From assembly GCF_963676685.1 (NCBI RefSeq), contig NC_092350.1:63853674-63917673 (forward strand): a DNA stretch of 64,000 nt, in the 5' to 3' direction. Made by a program: the position numbers and the translations under genes. Source of the stretch: Mytilus edulis. Lineage: Eukaryota; Mollusca; Bivalvia; Mytilida; Mytilidae. Positions 35,001-45,152 of the stretch are shown piece after piece. Under the pieces are notes generated by a model. It worked only from the letters and a program-made list of their open reading frames with translations, had not been told where the DNA came from and ran no database searches. How positions within the stretch are numbered: position 1 is the first letter of the stretch; every line of letters starts with the position of its first letter.

Positions 35001-35308
35001 ATTAAAAACATTCTCTTCCAGTAGGGATTGTTTATCGCCGATTGTAGAGCCATATACACAGGCATATGAAACATTAAGATCTTCTTTAGTCAGATTTTGT
35101 ATAACTAAGGTGTATCCATCCTTTAAAACCTTTCCGTCATATTTTTTATTTGGTCGTCCTTTTTTAAGATCTATGAATAGTGTCTGTTGTGCTGGAGTGT
35201 ACTTATCCCATCCTGCAAGTTTTGGGCAGCAGTTTGAAACATTGCAAAATAATGTCACATTTTGTCCATAATCTCTTACTTTTTCAAGAACCTTCCATTC
35301 TAAGTCAC
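22923..35308 (-). CDS. Ig-domain transmembrane receptor, six joined exons (5' incomplete)
   Basis: Gene model on the minus strand: 35308-35000, 33822-33705, 28086-27977, 27399-27373, 26806-26549, 23014-22923. Junction phases are 1, 2, 1, 1 and 1, and all agree; the exons join to 304 codons plus stop, short of a signal-peptide exon. Order of parts: V-like Ig domain, glycosylated stalk with an internal repeat, one transmembrane helix with KRRR behind it, short acidic linker, I-set Ig domain, tyrosine-containing tail. It should be a type I membrane protein with one Ig domain outside and one in the cytosol. Known families suggest recognition or adhesion outside and protein binding inside; the ligand is unknown. 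The 5.6-kb intron between stalk and transmembrane exon holds three inserted elements. A first exon ending in phase 1 was not found. The only candidate (42720-42586) ends in phase 0 and does not fit directly. Confidence 0.75.
24545..24620 (-). other. Possible noncoding exon or cryptic splice pair
   Basis: The minus strand shows an acceptor-like TTTTACATAG and a good donor ATTG|GTGAGT at about 24546, but all three frames between them contain stops. It could be a 5' UTR exon of another transcript or chance. It lies inside the last intron of the Ig gene. Confidence 0.2.
24802..24840. repeat. Imperfect palindrome related to 18967-19010
   Basis: CATGGAAGTAATATT, a 9-base centre, then AATATTACTTCCATG. 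Shares the outer arm with the perfect palindrome at 18967. Confidence 0.75.
25776..26083 (+). repeat. Repeat family F, plus copy
   Basis: Reverse-complement partner of 8933-9235, lying in an intron of the Ig gene. It ends GTTTCAGACTGAAATCGTGC then TACTAGTGG. The plus frame at 25775-25975 is a product of the repeat. Confidence 0.7.
26549..26806 (-). CDS. Exon: I-set Ig domain (predicted cytosolic)
   Basis: Acceptor ACATGTTTTACAG with exon from 26806 (phase 1), donor ACAG|GTATAT with exon end 26549 (phase 1); 258 nt, 86 residues. The domain is a textbook I-set: PFLEEPNDIHCIEGEDA, then ILTCKL with the B-strand Cys, PPVKWLKNGREI with the core Trp, KYIISMEDTQHKLTIKN, and DSGDYYVQVG. The F-strand Cys of the usual DSGDYxC is replaced by Val, so the canonical disulfide cannot form. 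This is common in intracellular titin/twitchin/obscurin-type Ig domains and fits its position after the transmembrane helix. A symmetric phase 1-1 exon is typical for Ig domains. No other minus-strand exon interrupts it, and codon use looks ordinary. Confidence 0.88.
27373..27399 (-). CDS. Exon: 27-nt linker microexon
   Basis: Acceptor ATCTTAATTTTCAG, exon 27399-27373, donor A|GTAAGT; phase 1-1. With split codons it encodes GSNEDVPLIN, an acidic linker between the transmembrane exon (ends NRNA, phase 1) and the I-set exon (starts PFLEEP). Both splice sites are strong and both junctions restore an open frame, which makes chance unlikely. As a symmetric microexon it could be skipped without a frame change. 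Confidence 0.7.
27977..28086 (-). CDS. Exon: transmembrane helix and stop-transfer
   Basis: Acceptor TTTGTTGATTGCAG, exon 28086-27977 (110 nt, phase 2 to 1), donor GCAG|GTAATT. It encodes IVGIVFGVFVVVSVVSSV then IFFW and KRRREMHRNIGNRNA: about 22 hydrophobic residues followed by a basic stop-transfer, so the C-terminal side is cytosolic by the positive-inside rule. Phase 2 at its start matches the end of the stalk exon exactly, completing an Ile codon. Confidence 0.88.
28794..28954. repeat. ~160-bp fold-back element in intron
   Basis: Two arms pair almost completely: GGGTAATAGCAAGTTTGTTG and ACCAACTATTGCTC on the left, and their complements on the right, around a short loop GGCTTTGCC. The outer ACACCTAATGACTGGG pairs with CCCAGTCAATAGGTGT, with TATAAT-like sequence on both sides. 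Miniature hairpin element; class unknown. Confidence 0.85.
28955..30851. other. Intron sequence, no further exon accepted
   Basis: AT-rich intron. Splice-like pairs near 29125 and 29737-29764 are discussed under rejected items. Nothing else recognised. Confidence 0.5.
30852..31549. mobile_element. 698-bp TIR element with 5-bp target duplication
   Basis: The inverted ends CAGTCAGGGGCATTACTTAA (left) and CAGTCAGGGGCGTTACTTAA (complement of right) continue for about 28 bp as AACAAGT(A/T)A. TTTAC is duplicated on both sides (30847-30851 and 31550-31554). Further inward are more (A)CTTATATAAGTAACTT motifs in both orientations. There is no coding content, so it is a nonautonomous DNA transposon. 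I do not assign a superfamily. Confidence 0.8.
31550..32373. other. Intron with decayed repeat C fragment
   Basis: 31690-31800 resembles family C (TGCTCTTCAGCG, TTTTTGATTCAACACTTTAT, GAAACGCACATTTGGCGTAC). The 120-codon plus frame at 31636-31998 is built on this and has no other support. Confidence 0.5.
32374..32409. repeat. Short palindrome
   Basis: TATCCCTGTATATATA, a TTAT centre, then TATATATACAGGGATA. AT-rich fold-back. Confidence 0.7.
32490..33296. mobile_element. hAT-type nonautonomous DNA transposon, 807 bp
   Basis: Ends TAGGGATGTCAAC and GTTGACATCCCTA flanked by a perfect 8-bp duplication ATATAAAT (32482-32489 and 33297-33304), the hallmark of hAT insertion. The subterminal segments carry GAGTACTCGAGTATCGCTCG on both sides in direct orientation, likely transposase-binding sites. 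No transposase frame remains. It lies in the intron between the stalk and transmembrane exons. Confidence 0.88.
33705..33822 (-). CDS. Exon: stalk with 19-residue repeat
   Basis: Acceptor CTATTTTGTTACAG, exon 33822-33705 (118 nt, phase 1 to 2), donor AAAT|GTAAGT. It encodes two copies of a 19-residue unit: STTQHNGPIHNRTVSVENM then GTTQQTGPIDNRNLSAGQ. Each copy has an N-linked glycosylation sequon (NRT; NLS). The Ser/Thr/Gln/Asn-rich, nonglobular sequence between an Ig domain and a transmembrane helix is what a juxtamembrane stalk looks like. The start phase matches the Ig exon (a Tyr codon is completed) and the end phase matches the transmembrane exon. The longer frames on either strand at 33616-33865 are shadows. 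Confidence 0.85.
34180..34980. other. Intron, decayed repeat C fragment
   Basis: 34540-34650 has CAATGATCTTCAGCGTCATA and GACGAAACGCATGTTTCGGG, a decayed family C copy. The rest is AT-rich and unrecognised. Confidence 0.45.
35000..35308 (-). CDS. Exon: V-like Ig domain (extracellular)
   Basis: Acceptor CATATATTTCAG, exon 35308-35000 (309 nt, 103 codons, phase 1-1), donor AATT|GTAAGT. Ig landmarks in order: YGQNVTLFCNVSNCCP with the B-strand Cys, AGW with the core Trp, TLFIDLKKGRPNKKYDGK, then DGYTLVIQNLTKED and NVSYACVYG with the F-strand Cys. Four sequons (NVT, NVS, NLT, NVS) and an extra Cys pair next to the B strand suggest a secreted-pathway domain with additional disulfides. The open frame continues upstream to a Met at 35378, but that part is intronic because the acceptor is strong and the phase fits. 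I recall similar Ig exons as an expanded mussel family; that is memory, not a search result. Confidence 0.87.
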
Positions 35309-35399
35309 CTGAAATATATGTTGTTCTTTTCTTGTTTAAATAAAAGGCTCCATTGTGATTAATATAACATGCATACAAATAATAATGAATAAAACAGTA

Positions 35400-38206
35400 A
35401 TGTTAACAAGGCCAACTAAATGCTTGATTGCTAAAGCTAGAATCATATTATCTAGTGTCATGTAAAATTAAGATTCAAAATTTGTTCTTTAAATCATTCC
35501 AAGTCGTTTATTGTCATTAAAAAGCTTCTATATATAAAGATGCTTCATTTGACTAAAAAGGATATCAGCAAAAAGGTTTCAATTAGAATGTATATTGTGT
35601 GCTGCAAAACACATCACCAGTGTTATTTCAATAAAATATATTCATGAGGCTCGTTTCGGAAATGTTTGTTTGCATGAGATTGTTATTTCACTAGGAATGA
35701 TTCCCCTCCTTAAACAAGATGTTTCCACATTCGTAATGACCAATTTGTTAATGAAAGAAAAGTCGGAAATATATGGATAAGGTATTACTTGAGGAATCAA
35801 AAAAGCAAAAAAATATATAGGGTTCAATGAGTTTGTTGTCGAGATATTAGACATTGGAATTTTGGCGGGAAAATGTTTTCTCTTGATTTTTCATAGCTTT
35901 ATAATTGACCAGTTAAAGTTAAAATTAAAAAGTGAATAAGTTTTTATAAGACTTTTACAAATGGCTTATGAATATACATGTACAAGATTTATAAAAAGAA
36001 AAATGGGGTCCATGGGTAAATATTGTTAAGGCATTCAAATGGATAAAACCAGAGGATTTCAAAAACCTGAAAAAAATTCCACAACATGACCAGCAAATAT
36101 CCTTAAGTAATGTTTATACCAAAAAAAAGGCTGATATTGTGGTAATTAAATCGGAATAGATTTATGAACTTTTTTGACAATCATGTGCATTAACATTCAA
36201 AATTGAAAAGGAGACAGATCAATATAAGCAATTGTTGCCTGGTGTATGTAAATATTTTCGACGGTATGAATCAATGTAACTGCTTGAAAAACTCGGTTAA
36301 AAGTGTATTTTTAAGTAACAAACTTGGCAGTGAATCCTTTATATTTCTGAAATTATATAAATAATAAATGCAAAACTTTACAATGTGCAAGTTGAAATTA
36401 TCACTTGTGTCGTACACTTTGGGTTCAAACAATACACAATCTACATGTCCACGTGTAAGTTAATCAACGGTATGACACACGCAACTTATGATAGTATATA
36501 CGAAAGAACTAATCATGTTTCATAAACAAATAAAAGCAATACATCTATAATCATATTGTAAAGGTTTTGGTCTGTAAAACTATAAAATTGATAGATACAT
36601 GCAACAGTAGTATACAGGTGTCCAAAGGTTATGAATGAATTGAGAGAAAACAAATCCTAGTTACAAACAAAAATCGAGAAAACACATCAACTACATTGTA
36701 TAAGATGAAACAAACAAATAAACAACAGACCGAATTGTGCGTCAATCGCAGTAAAAGTGTTATTTTCATTGGTTTTAAAAAATGGGTTCATTCAACAATT
36801 CATCATCATGCATACATTGGCTAGAAATTTATGGACGGGTTGAGATCATTTCATAAAATTAGTGTTCATACCATTACGTTGTTGTCCCAGTCCCAAGACA
36901 TGAACCTTTAGCCATCTCCGTGTGGGGGATTTTCAAGCAGATTTAAAAACCTATTAGTGACCTTGAGCTAGTGTACGCTTCTTTTGTCCAATATATATCT
37001 TTTTGGCACATTCCTCTCGATCTTTTATTCTCTATTCTACTTATAATATCCTAATATTATTTTTATGTACCCACCTTGTATTTTCAGACATCTGATTAAA
37101 ATAATTAATTTTACAAGATACTTCATATCTGTTATACTTCGTCAATCTAAAAAAAGAAATATTATATGGATAACCTGCAGAATGTTCGAATTTCAAGTAC
37201 TTTTCCTAAAAAAACTAAATTTACAATATAGAGTTTATAAGACATGTAAGATAAAAGAATCTAGATGACAATAGTCTAAACAAAATGACAGTAAATAATA
37301 CAAGATGTTCGTAACATCACATCAAGTGATTAATTTGCCAAACTAAAAAATGCAAAACTCAGACAGCATCGTCAATTATTAAATGACCGTGAATAGTGAA
37401 ATTAAACCAATTCAAATATATAAAACAACACCCTGCCTGATGCCTGAGTAAGAAAAAAAAACACTAAGCGACAATAGCTGAATACATAATTCAACTTGAT
37501 GCCGCAACATATACATATAGGAGTAACGTTTATGTGTTGTTCATTTCCAAAATGAAAAATAAAAAGATCAATTGGTTTCAATTTAAAGCATTTGAAACAT
37601 GTTATTTCAATAGATCGGGAGGAGCTTACAGTCTAATTGAAGATGTGAGTGATACGGATGATTGCCGTTATTTCGGATCCCCTATCAGTGTCACCAAGAT
37701 AAATTAAAAAAAGAATCAGTGCAACTATTACATGGATTTAAAGTCTGTTTTACACTGTGTCTCACTTTAATTTGCAAATACACATAAAGGTATAGTGTTT
37801 ACAATTTTTAAACAGATCAATGACCTTTACTTGACACTTTATTGCTGAGCTTATCCCAACACAAATATCCTTAGATGGACTGGTCTATAATAAGCGAACC
37901 GGTTAATCCTGACCAATCAAAAAAAAATGAATAAACAACAGTGATATCAAGACAAAAAAGTTTTATTTTTTTTGCATTTGTATTTCTAAACGAACTCCAT
38001 AATCAAATAATGCCTTATTTAAAAAAAAAAAATTGTCTTAGTTAAGGTTGTATTACTTCAATTGTAATTGTTTGTATTATCGTATATATGTTTTGCTCAT
38101 GTGCTATGTCTATATTCGTTGAACCGAAAAACGCCAAAATCATTCAATCGCGAAGTGGAATTAACTATTTGTGAATTCGTGTAAATTCTATTTAATGTTT
38201 TTTCTA
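35400..38206. other. AT-rich DNA, no exon found
   Basis: Possibly the 5' intron of the Ig gene. A weak reversed repeat E-like piece lies at 36955-37020 (TTTTTGGCACATTCCTCTCG). The frames at 35595-35780, 35642-35854 and 37065-37268 lack support. Confidence 0.45.
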
Positions 38207-38727
38207 TTTTAAATCTCGGTCTATTTCTGAAATTTAATCTTACATACTTTTGATTTTTTAACCCTGTATGCTAACATGGCCTATGTGAAATTTTGAAATT
38301 GTTTGTATGTACATTGAACGACAAATATTTGTGACGTTTAAAATTCTTGACGTCAGACACGCAAATCAATGAATGTGTTTGTAAATAGATGTTTTTGTGT
38401 TCTGTTAAATTGTTCCTTTTAAAATTGTTACACGATGATGACTGCTGTACCCATATTTTGACTATTTTATTTATTGTGTCTGTTTAGTTAACGCATCATT
38501 GTAAATATAACGGAATTTGATGAGACTGTCATCAAAGTGAGAAGGTTAGCGCTATAAAACCAGCTTTAATCCACCATTTTCTACATTTGAAAATGCCTGT
38601 ACCAAGTCAGGAATATGACAGTTTTTGTTCATTTGTTTTTTATGTGTTTTGTTATTTGATTATGCCATGTGATTATTGAATTTTCCGAATTGATTTTCCT
38701 CTGAGTTCAGTATTTTTGTGATTTTAC
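38207..38727 (+). repeat. Dispersed repeat family A, plus copy
   Basis: Reverse complement of 1461-1981. Contains GTATGTACATTGAACGACAA, CTTGACGTCAGACACGCAAA, GTTAGCGCTATAAAACCAG and GCCTGTACCAAGTCAGGAAT. Noncoding. Confidence 0.75.
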
Positions 38728-40109
38728 GTTTTCCTATATGGATGTTTGTTTCTTTATTGACATATCTAGTTGTTCAATGGTTTACCATTACTTGTATGAT
38801 CTAATGTTGACTGTTGTATTCCTATGTTTTGTCATTTTAACTTACTATTTCTGTTTGTTTTGTTCCCACATTGTTGTAAAAAAAATAATATTATATTCTG
38901 CTGTCATACAAGGTAACAAAACTACTGTTTTCTACACAAGGAAATGCTTGGTCCAGGTCAAAATATAACATTTGCCTTCCATTCGTAAGATGTATTTGAA
39001 CTTTTGATTTTGGCAATTGTAAAAGGACTAAAATTTCCATTTTGAATTTCCCCAGAAGTTCGGTGTCTTTGTTATTTTTCACTCTACAATCTGTTTTTTT
39101 TTTTTATCTTTTAGAAACTTTATCGTAATTCATTGAATGTTATGAACGCACCAACAAGATTGATAAGAAAATTTTGAAAAGCTATTATCTTCATATGGAC
39201 ATATAAAGAAAATACACACACAGTTATCAAATGACAAAATGCTTTTGAAAACCATAAGTTCAAGAGATTGTTGTAATTCAATTTTAATTTCAATTTAAGT
39301 AGTGCCAATTTAACATGATACTTATTATAATGAATGTACAATTAAATGAACCGTCTCAGCTGCTCTCCCTTGTTAATGTTGTTATTTCACATATTTTTCA
39401 AATAAAATTCTCAAATAAGACTCATATTTGTATTTTATTCTGATTATGTAAGTAAAAAAATCATGGTAAATTGCTACACACTATTGTTTGGAGACATGAA
39501 CAAAAAGCAAACCCTATTATCTGAGAACAACAACAAAAACGATTCAATATGATTTGAAAACTTGGTAAGGTCAAGAGCTCTTGAAAGATTTATGTTCACC
39601 TTTCTTTAGTCCTGCTGCATGCGTAGGGTTAAATTCAGTTCTGGTACTTATAATGTATTGTAATCAATATAGGGATGTATCATGTATATTACGTATTTAT
39701 TACTCTTTTTCATACAAAACTTAAAAATATCAGAGCTTCAATCTGACACGAACAGGGAGAATAGACCTATTTTGTCCTGTAAGAGATCGTATAAGGAGCA
39801 TTTCGGTGTATTTCGCGGATTAACACTACAATAATCATTACAATATATTCTATCTGTAATGAGTTGAAAAATGAGACATCAAAATAATTATCTCCCCCTA
39901 AGTTTTAAAAAAACAAATTCTGTTAAATTATCAAATCACATTAAACAAATATTCTTCAATAAATCATATTGTTCAAAATGCTTTACAAATAATCATCGTA
40001 TCTATAATTTTTTTAACTATAGCTTTGTATTTCAATGTAATGATAAATAATATGCTTATCATAAATCAATTAACTTCATGCTTCTGATTTTCAACACAAG
40101 GCTCGTCTT
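38728..40109. other. AT-rich DNA, nothing recognised
   Basis: The short frames on both strands at 38738-39341 are low-complexity. The stretch 39480-39640 looks like a decayed repeat but I cannot place it. Confidence 0.4.
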
Positions 40110-40201
40110 TTATTTACACGTACTACTTTTGAAATAAATTTGATATAAATTTAAGCATATATGATGCTTAAATTTATATCAAAAGTAGTACGTGTAAATA
40201 A
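40110..40201. repeat. Fold-back palindrome
   Basis: TTATTTACACGTACTACTTT pairs with AAAGTAGTACGTGTAAATAA, and the inner ATAAATTTAAGCAT pairs with ATGCTTAAATTTAT. The left arm has about 12 extra bases (a near-duplicate of ATAAATTTGAT). Confidence 0.8.
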
Positions 40202-41944
40202 TTCATTCTAACAATTATCTTAAAAATACCTTAGACATTCAGTTTTGACGACAACTTCTTGTTTTCTAGAGGGACCACATGCTTTTGCATAAATAATTGC
40301 AAACAGACTATCGCAGCCATTTTGGACGAGTTTAAACATCAATAACCAGGTAACATGAGTATCTATGGTGACCTAAATAATCAATCAAGTATTTTTGTAA
40401 ACATTACACATATTTATCAATTTAAAATTGAATGGGTAATTTTGGTCATTTAAATATTTCTATTTGACACGATATTTGATATCAAAATTTAATGTAACAA
40501 ATTTCATGATATGCATTCAATTGATCGTTTAATACTATAATCCTTAATGTGTCCTAGGTCAAACAAAGGTAGTTTTGGACTGTACTTTACACAGAAGGGG
40601 ATTTTTTTCCGAGTTGTGTTCTACGACAAGAAAAACCTAAAAATATGCATTACCTGACCCTTTATACCGTCGAAAAAATAATATTATATAGAGATTTGCA
40701 AAATTTAGCGTTCCTATTTTACCGACCACACAAACACAGGATATATATTTATAATGCGTTCAGGTTTTAATACGCCCTACGGCTCATTTAGAATGTGTTC
40801 TAAAATTACTATTTAATCTAGATGTACACCTTAGAAATTATTATCCATGCATAATACAAATATTAATGTAACTGTTAAAGTAAGACACAAATGAATTGTT
40901 GATACCATCCGGTAACGGTGTATGCGACGACACTTTGTAAGTAAATTATTGTAGCAAACTAGTTTCTGGAAAAGGGGGGGGGGGGGTTAAAAAAATATTT
41001 TCCACTGGACGTTATGCCACCAAAAAATCAAACAACCTTTAGATTTTCAAAAATCTATATTTTTCACGAATATATATAGTATGGCTTTACTATACGAAAG
41101 TTTTTTGTTACACCTATATGTGACCTATCATAAAATGAACTTAAAAATAATAAAGTCCCAAATATGCAACAAAAAACTCTAAGACGAATATAGTTTTGCA
41201 GTAAATTATAGCTTGCGTTTTCATCTGGGAAAATATTTACATCACAGAGGTCATTATTCCATGCCTTGGAGTTTATATTAAACGGACTGCAATAAATTTT
41301 GATACTCTGCAATTTTCATTCTCAAAATGGGTTGTTTTGAATCATTGCCAAATGGCTAAAATTCTACGTTTTTTCGCTAAAAACCTGTGTTTTAAATTAA
41401 ATGTCTGATTACTTATATATATCCTTTTAAATAACCATTTCATAAAGAGAAACAATTTGCATCTATGTTGAAAAACCTTAATTTCTTTTGTGCCAGAGAA
41501 ACTGCATTCAGCTTTTCTATCATTCAGCTGAATACAATTTATCTATTTGAGAAATGAGAAAAGAAAGTTCCCAACTGGTTTAGTATCATCCTGCAATAAA
41601 AATAAAAGAAATAACATGTTTGCTATAATTTTAGCATTCCCTTTTTATATATAATACCAAATAAATTCATATACTAAAACTAATTTTTTAGCCTATCGAA
41701 AATCTTAATTCAAAACTCTTACGGCTAAAATTTTAGCTGCCAAAAAAAACCGATTCAATTTATGAAACTAAAATTTAAGCATTCTACGCAATTTGAACAA
41801 GTTCTTATTATATTAAAATTACATGATATAAAATGCTAAAGTTTTAGTTTTTTTTTACGAAAATGTATGATGATAAATTAAATGTAAAATATTTCACTTA
41901 TGAGGTGTTATGTATATTATGTCTCTCGGGCGGATTAAGTGGGG
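40202..41944. other. AT-rich DNA with weak minus-strand coding hints
   Basis: A minus ATG at about 40320 in good context (AAAATGGC) opens 29 codons ending just before a donor-like AAG|GTATTT; this may be a 5' UTR exon or a repeat. A minus frame at 41064-41312 (DVNIFPDENASYNLL, then a hydrophobic LRVFCCIFGTLLFLSSF) is somewhat protein-like but has no family or splice support. A G-run lies at 40973-40986. Confidence 0.3.
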
Positions 41945-42055
41945 TTGAAACTCCTGGAATATATGCTGTTGGTGACCTTCTGCTGTTGTTTTGTTATTTG
42001 GTCGGGTTGTTGTCTCTTTGACACATTCCCCATTTCCATTCTCAATTTTATTGGA
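41945..42055 (-). repeat. Repeat family E, reversed 5' fragment
   Basis: GTTGGTGACCTTCTGCTGTT, TTTGGTCGGGTTGTTGTCTC and CACATTCCCCATTTCCATTC are the reverse of the start of the 6166-6765 repeat. A C-run follows at 42056-42065. Confidence 0.75.
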
Positions 42056-42585
42056 CCCCCCCCCCTTTTCCCCCTTCTGATAATGGCTGGATCTGCCCCT
42101 GTATCTTGATTTAAGAATACTAAGTAACACAGGTACTTGTTTACATGAAAGTTTCAAAGAAACACAATAGCTGCATTTGCATATTTATGACACGGTATTA
42201 TCGCTAAATCTTTGTTATCATCCTCCTTTTGTATACTTCAAATTCATATTGTATACCAGTACTGTTTATTATATTTTGTGTCTACATATATTATACGTCG
42301 TTTGTTTTACTAACAATATATAAACCATTAAGATTAAGTCAAGACAAGACAAACTTAAAGAGGGGTCAGTTTGGCTTTGGACAGGCGAGTGAAGATGTCC
42401 AAAATATGAATAAAAAAATACTTGAAAAAAATGTATAACAAACAACAATTGACTGAGCTGTTTGAACACATATATATCAGCTATAGAACTTGTACATAAG
42501 CATATGGGTCAAGTAGATTCTTTGTTTATATTTTCTCATACAAATAACAACTAGAAAAACAAGTCAAATATAAAGAAATACTCAC

Positions 42586-42720
42586 GTAAAAGATTCCTGA
42601 TGTTTCCTCCTGTTTTGGTAAGATTTTTTCTCTAAATAAAATTGTCACTGCAATTAATAAAACAGAAAAAAATTGATGTTTTTGCCATTTAACTATAAAT
42701 AAAATATAAATTTGCGCCAT
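42586..42720 (-). CDS. Possible first coding exon with signal-like N terminus
   Basis: ATG at 42720 in good context (AAAATGG), 45 codons, then the donor TTTTAC|GTGAGT in phase 0. The product has a hydrophobic segment QFFSVLLIAVTILF after a basic stretch (KWQKH), so it could be a signal peptide or anchor. It lies upstream of the Ig gene on the same strand, but its phase does not fit the Ig exon at 35308 (phase 1), so at least one more exon would be needed. An alternative reading uses an internal acceptor (TTTTATTAATTGCAG). Unproven. Confidence 0.3.
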
Positions 42721-43655
42721 TTTGAAGTCTTCAAAATTCTTTATCTATCAAACGCTTTAGACAAAGGATAAATCAAGCACTTTTCAAACGTTCAGGTGAT
42801 TTCAGCATTTAAAGCGCTTTTATGTTTTGACTTTTGTCTCCTACATGCTTGAATAATTGTTTGACCTTTTATATTATTTGTTTTAAATGGTTTTTCAACA
42901 AAGGAAGCAATTATAATATATATTTCTAATTTAATTTTAACTGCTCTGATGTTATTACCTGTCATCATGGACCAGTCCGTATATATACAGGTTTTTGAGA
43001 TAAATTCATTAATTAGTGTTCAACTATTTGTCCCGTACTAGTATCATACCGTCAGTTTTTTTTTATGTATCCGCGTGGTGACACTGATAAGTGATTAAAA
43101 TCAATAATAGTTGTAACGACAATTATCCCTATCACACACATACTCAAATAGACTGTCCATATTCAAATTAAAGCGTAAGATCAGTTGAAATTACATATGT
43201 AATAACAGATATAATATCGATTTTTTTAGAAACCATGCCAGCAAAAAAAGGAGTTTTTATTCTGCAATTCCTTTAATTCCCTTGAATTGTCCAATAATAA
43301 ATATCTAAATAAAAAAAAAACTAATATTTCAGTCCACCAAGTGCAGCTGACCGTCAACTTTGTTGTCTTATTTTTTTGCTCTTTTGGTCGAATAGCTCTT
43401 CAACTGTGTCTGTTGTTTTTCTTATATCCTCGTCTTTCAAATATCAGGCTGAGCGTAAATGATTAAGATCAACCCGGAAAAGCGCTTTGGACGCATGCAA
43501 TATATATACATTTTTTTTCATTTTTTTTTTACTATTGCAGAGAATTTTGTTGTCAACAGTTATCTTAGTCTGACTTCAGTAACAAACTGTTTTCATAAGT
43601 GCTGTAATATGAAATATATGACACAAGGCAAGGGGGATGACATAAGGTGAACTTT
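42721..43655. other. AT-rich DNA, nothing recognised
   Basis: The frame at 43459-43650 includes homopolymers. No gene supported. Confidence 0.45.
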
Positions 43656-44345
43656 GTTTGCAAAAGAGGGGCGAAAGATACCAGAGGGTCAGTCAAACTC
43701 ATACATGTAGATCGAAAATAAACTGTCAACGCCATGGCTAAAAAAGAAAAAAGACAAACAGACAAATGATAGTACACATGACACAACATAGAAAACTAAA
43801 GACTTAGCAACACAACCCCACCAAAAACTGGAGGTGATCTTAGGTGCTCCGGGATTGTAAGCAGATCCTGCTCCATATGTGACACTCGTCGTGTTGCTTA
43901 TGTTATTACACATCCGGTATATAGTCTACTTCGGCAGGTCATATTCATGCAAATGAAAGGGGATTGATGTTTCCACTTAAGGAACATATACAATATCATC
44001 TGTGAAACTGTTATTCCATAACGGCCAACCGTCTCGTGATGGCGTCTGTTAAATTTACGAAGGGATGATTTTAACTTCACCATTTGGAACTCTTGGTTTA
44101 ATAACTTCCTTGTGAGCAGCAATCCTCTACCAAAAAAAATCATGTATTGATAGGAAATACAAGATCGGGAAAACCGTATCAATTTGGAGATATATACTCA
44201 GTATGCAGGCGATGGCTGCTAGAATGTGCACTACTTAGACCCTCATTGTCAATGTTTAGATGTAAGTCAAGATAAAGGCCGACTTAACTGTATCTGTTTT
44301 ATCCGTTATCTCATGCTCGATGGGATAGATGTGTTCAACATAGGC
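43656..44345 (-). pseudogene. Penelope-like RT element, 3' part (family D), minus
   Basis: On the minus strand, after a 5' truncation near 44345, the sequence encodes VEHIYPIEHEITDKTDTVKS (the segment after the YIDD palm motif in related ORFs), then a degenerate stretch, then FGRGLLLTRKLLNQEF, VKLKSSLRKFNRRHHE and RYGITVSQM, followed by the same 3' tail as at 4425-4942 (GGAGCAGGATCTGC..ACAATCC, and a reversed landmark near 43690). Longer than the 4425 copy but frameshifted in the middle. The frames at 43565-43913 lie in the tail. Confidence 0.7.
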
Positions 44346-44772
44346 ACAATAGCAATTGCGATAGTGGACACAATGATACAGTAGTATTTGTTAACTCGTG
44401 CAAAGTTCCGATTTTTGGAAGGAAATACCTATGCTTCCGAATGTATATATAATATGCATGATTATTTATTTGTAATTCCGATTCTTCCACTTAAGCATGT
44501 TAAGCTCACTTTCTCATTCATTGGTGTGGGAGGAATCAAACTTTAGAGATAAGTGCAAAAAAAAAAGTAGTCGACATTTCAAAATCTTTGCATAGACATT
44601 TGTTAACTCATTTAAGCTCTCCTGCTGAAGAAACATTCATAAAAGTACTCCGGAGGCGCATAGTTTATGAAATGTAATGCGAGTTCTTTATGCTATCAAT
44701 GCTAAAAAAAACTTCAATTTTTGGAGAAAGCATATAATTTTTGTTTAGGTCTGTTAAGTGATCTGATGTTTC
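44346..44772. other. AT-rich DNA, nothing recognised
   Basis: No gene or clear repeat. Confidence 0.45.
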
Positions 44773-45152
44773 ATTGACGACCTAAATTATCCCATTGACT
44801 GGGACAGATTAGGTGAAAGTTTGTCGGTAACAATCACTACTCACTATGTACTTGTTAAAGACACTGAATCTGTGGGGTCACCAAAGGTTCTCAACACCTA
44901 AATAAAGCAATTCGAAAAACGAATCCGGAATAATAGGATGTGTTGATTTATATCAATAATATAAATCAAAACATAAAGGTTATTCCTGAATAATGTTTTG
45001 AATTATTTTATTACTAAAGGCGTTAAGAACCTTTGGTGACCCCACAGTTTAAATTATGTAATATGTAAGAAGTGAGCAATGGTCGTTACAGACAAACGTT
45101 CATCTAATCTGTCCCAGTCAATGGGATAATTTAGGTCGTCAATCAATGGCCA
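44773..45152. repeat. Fold-back / long-TIR element, ~380 bp
   Basis: The left arm ATTGACGACCTAAATTATCC, CATTGACTGGGACAGATTAG and CTGTGGGGTCACCAAAGGTT pairs with the right arm ending CTAATCTGTCCCAGTCAATG and GGATAATTTAGGTCGTCAAT. The arms are about 130-140 bp each. The centre holds a further palindrome GATTTATATCAATAATATAAATC. A possible 3-bp TCA duplication flanks it. Noncoding. Confidence 0.82.
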
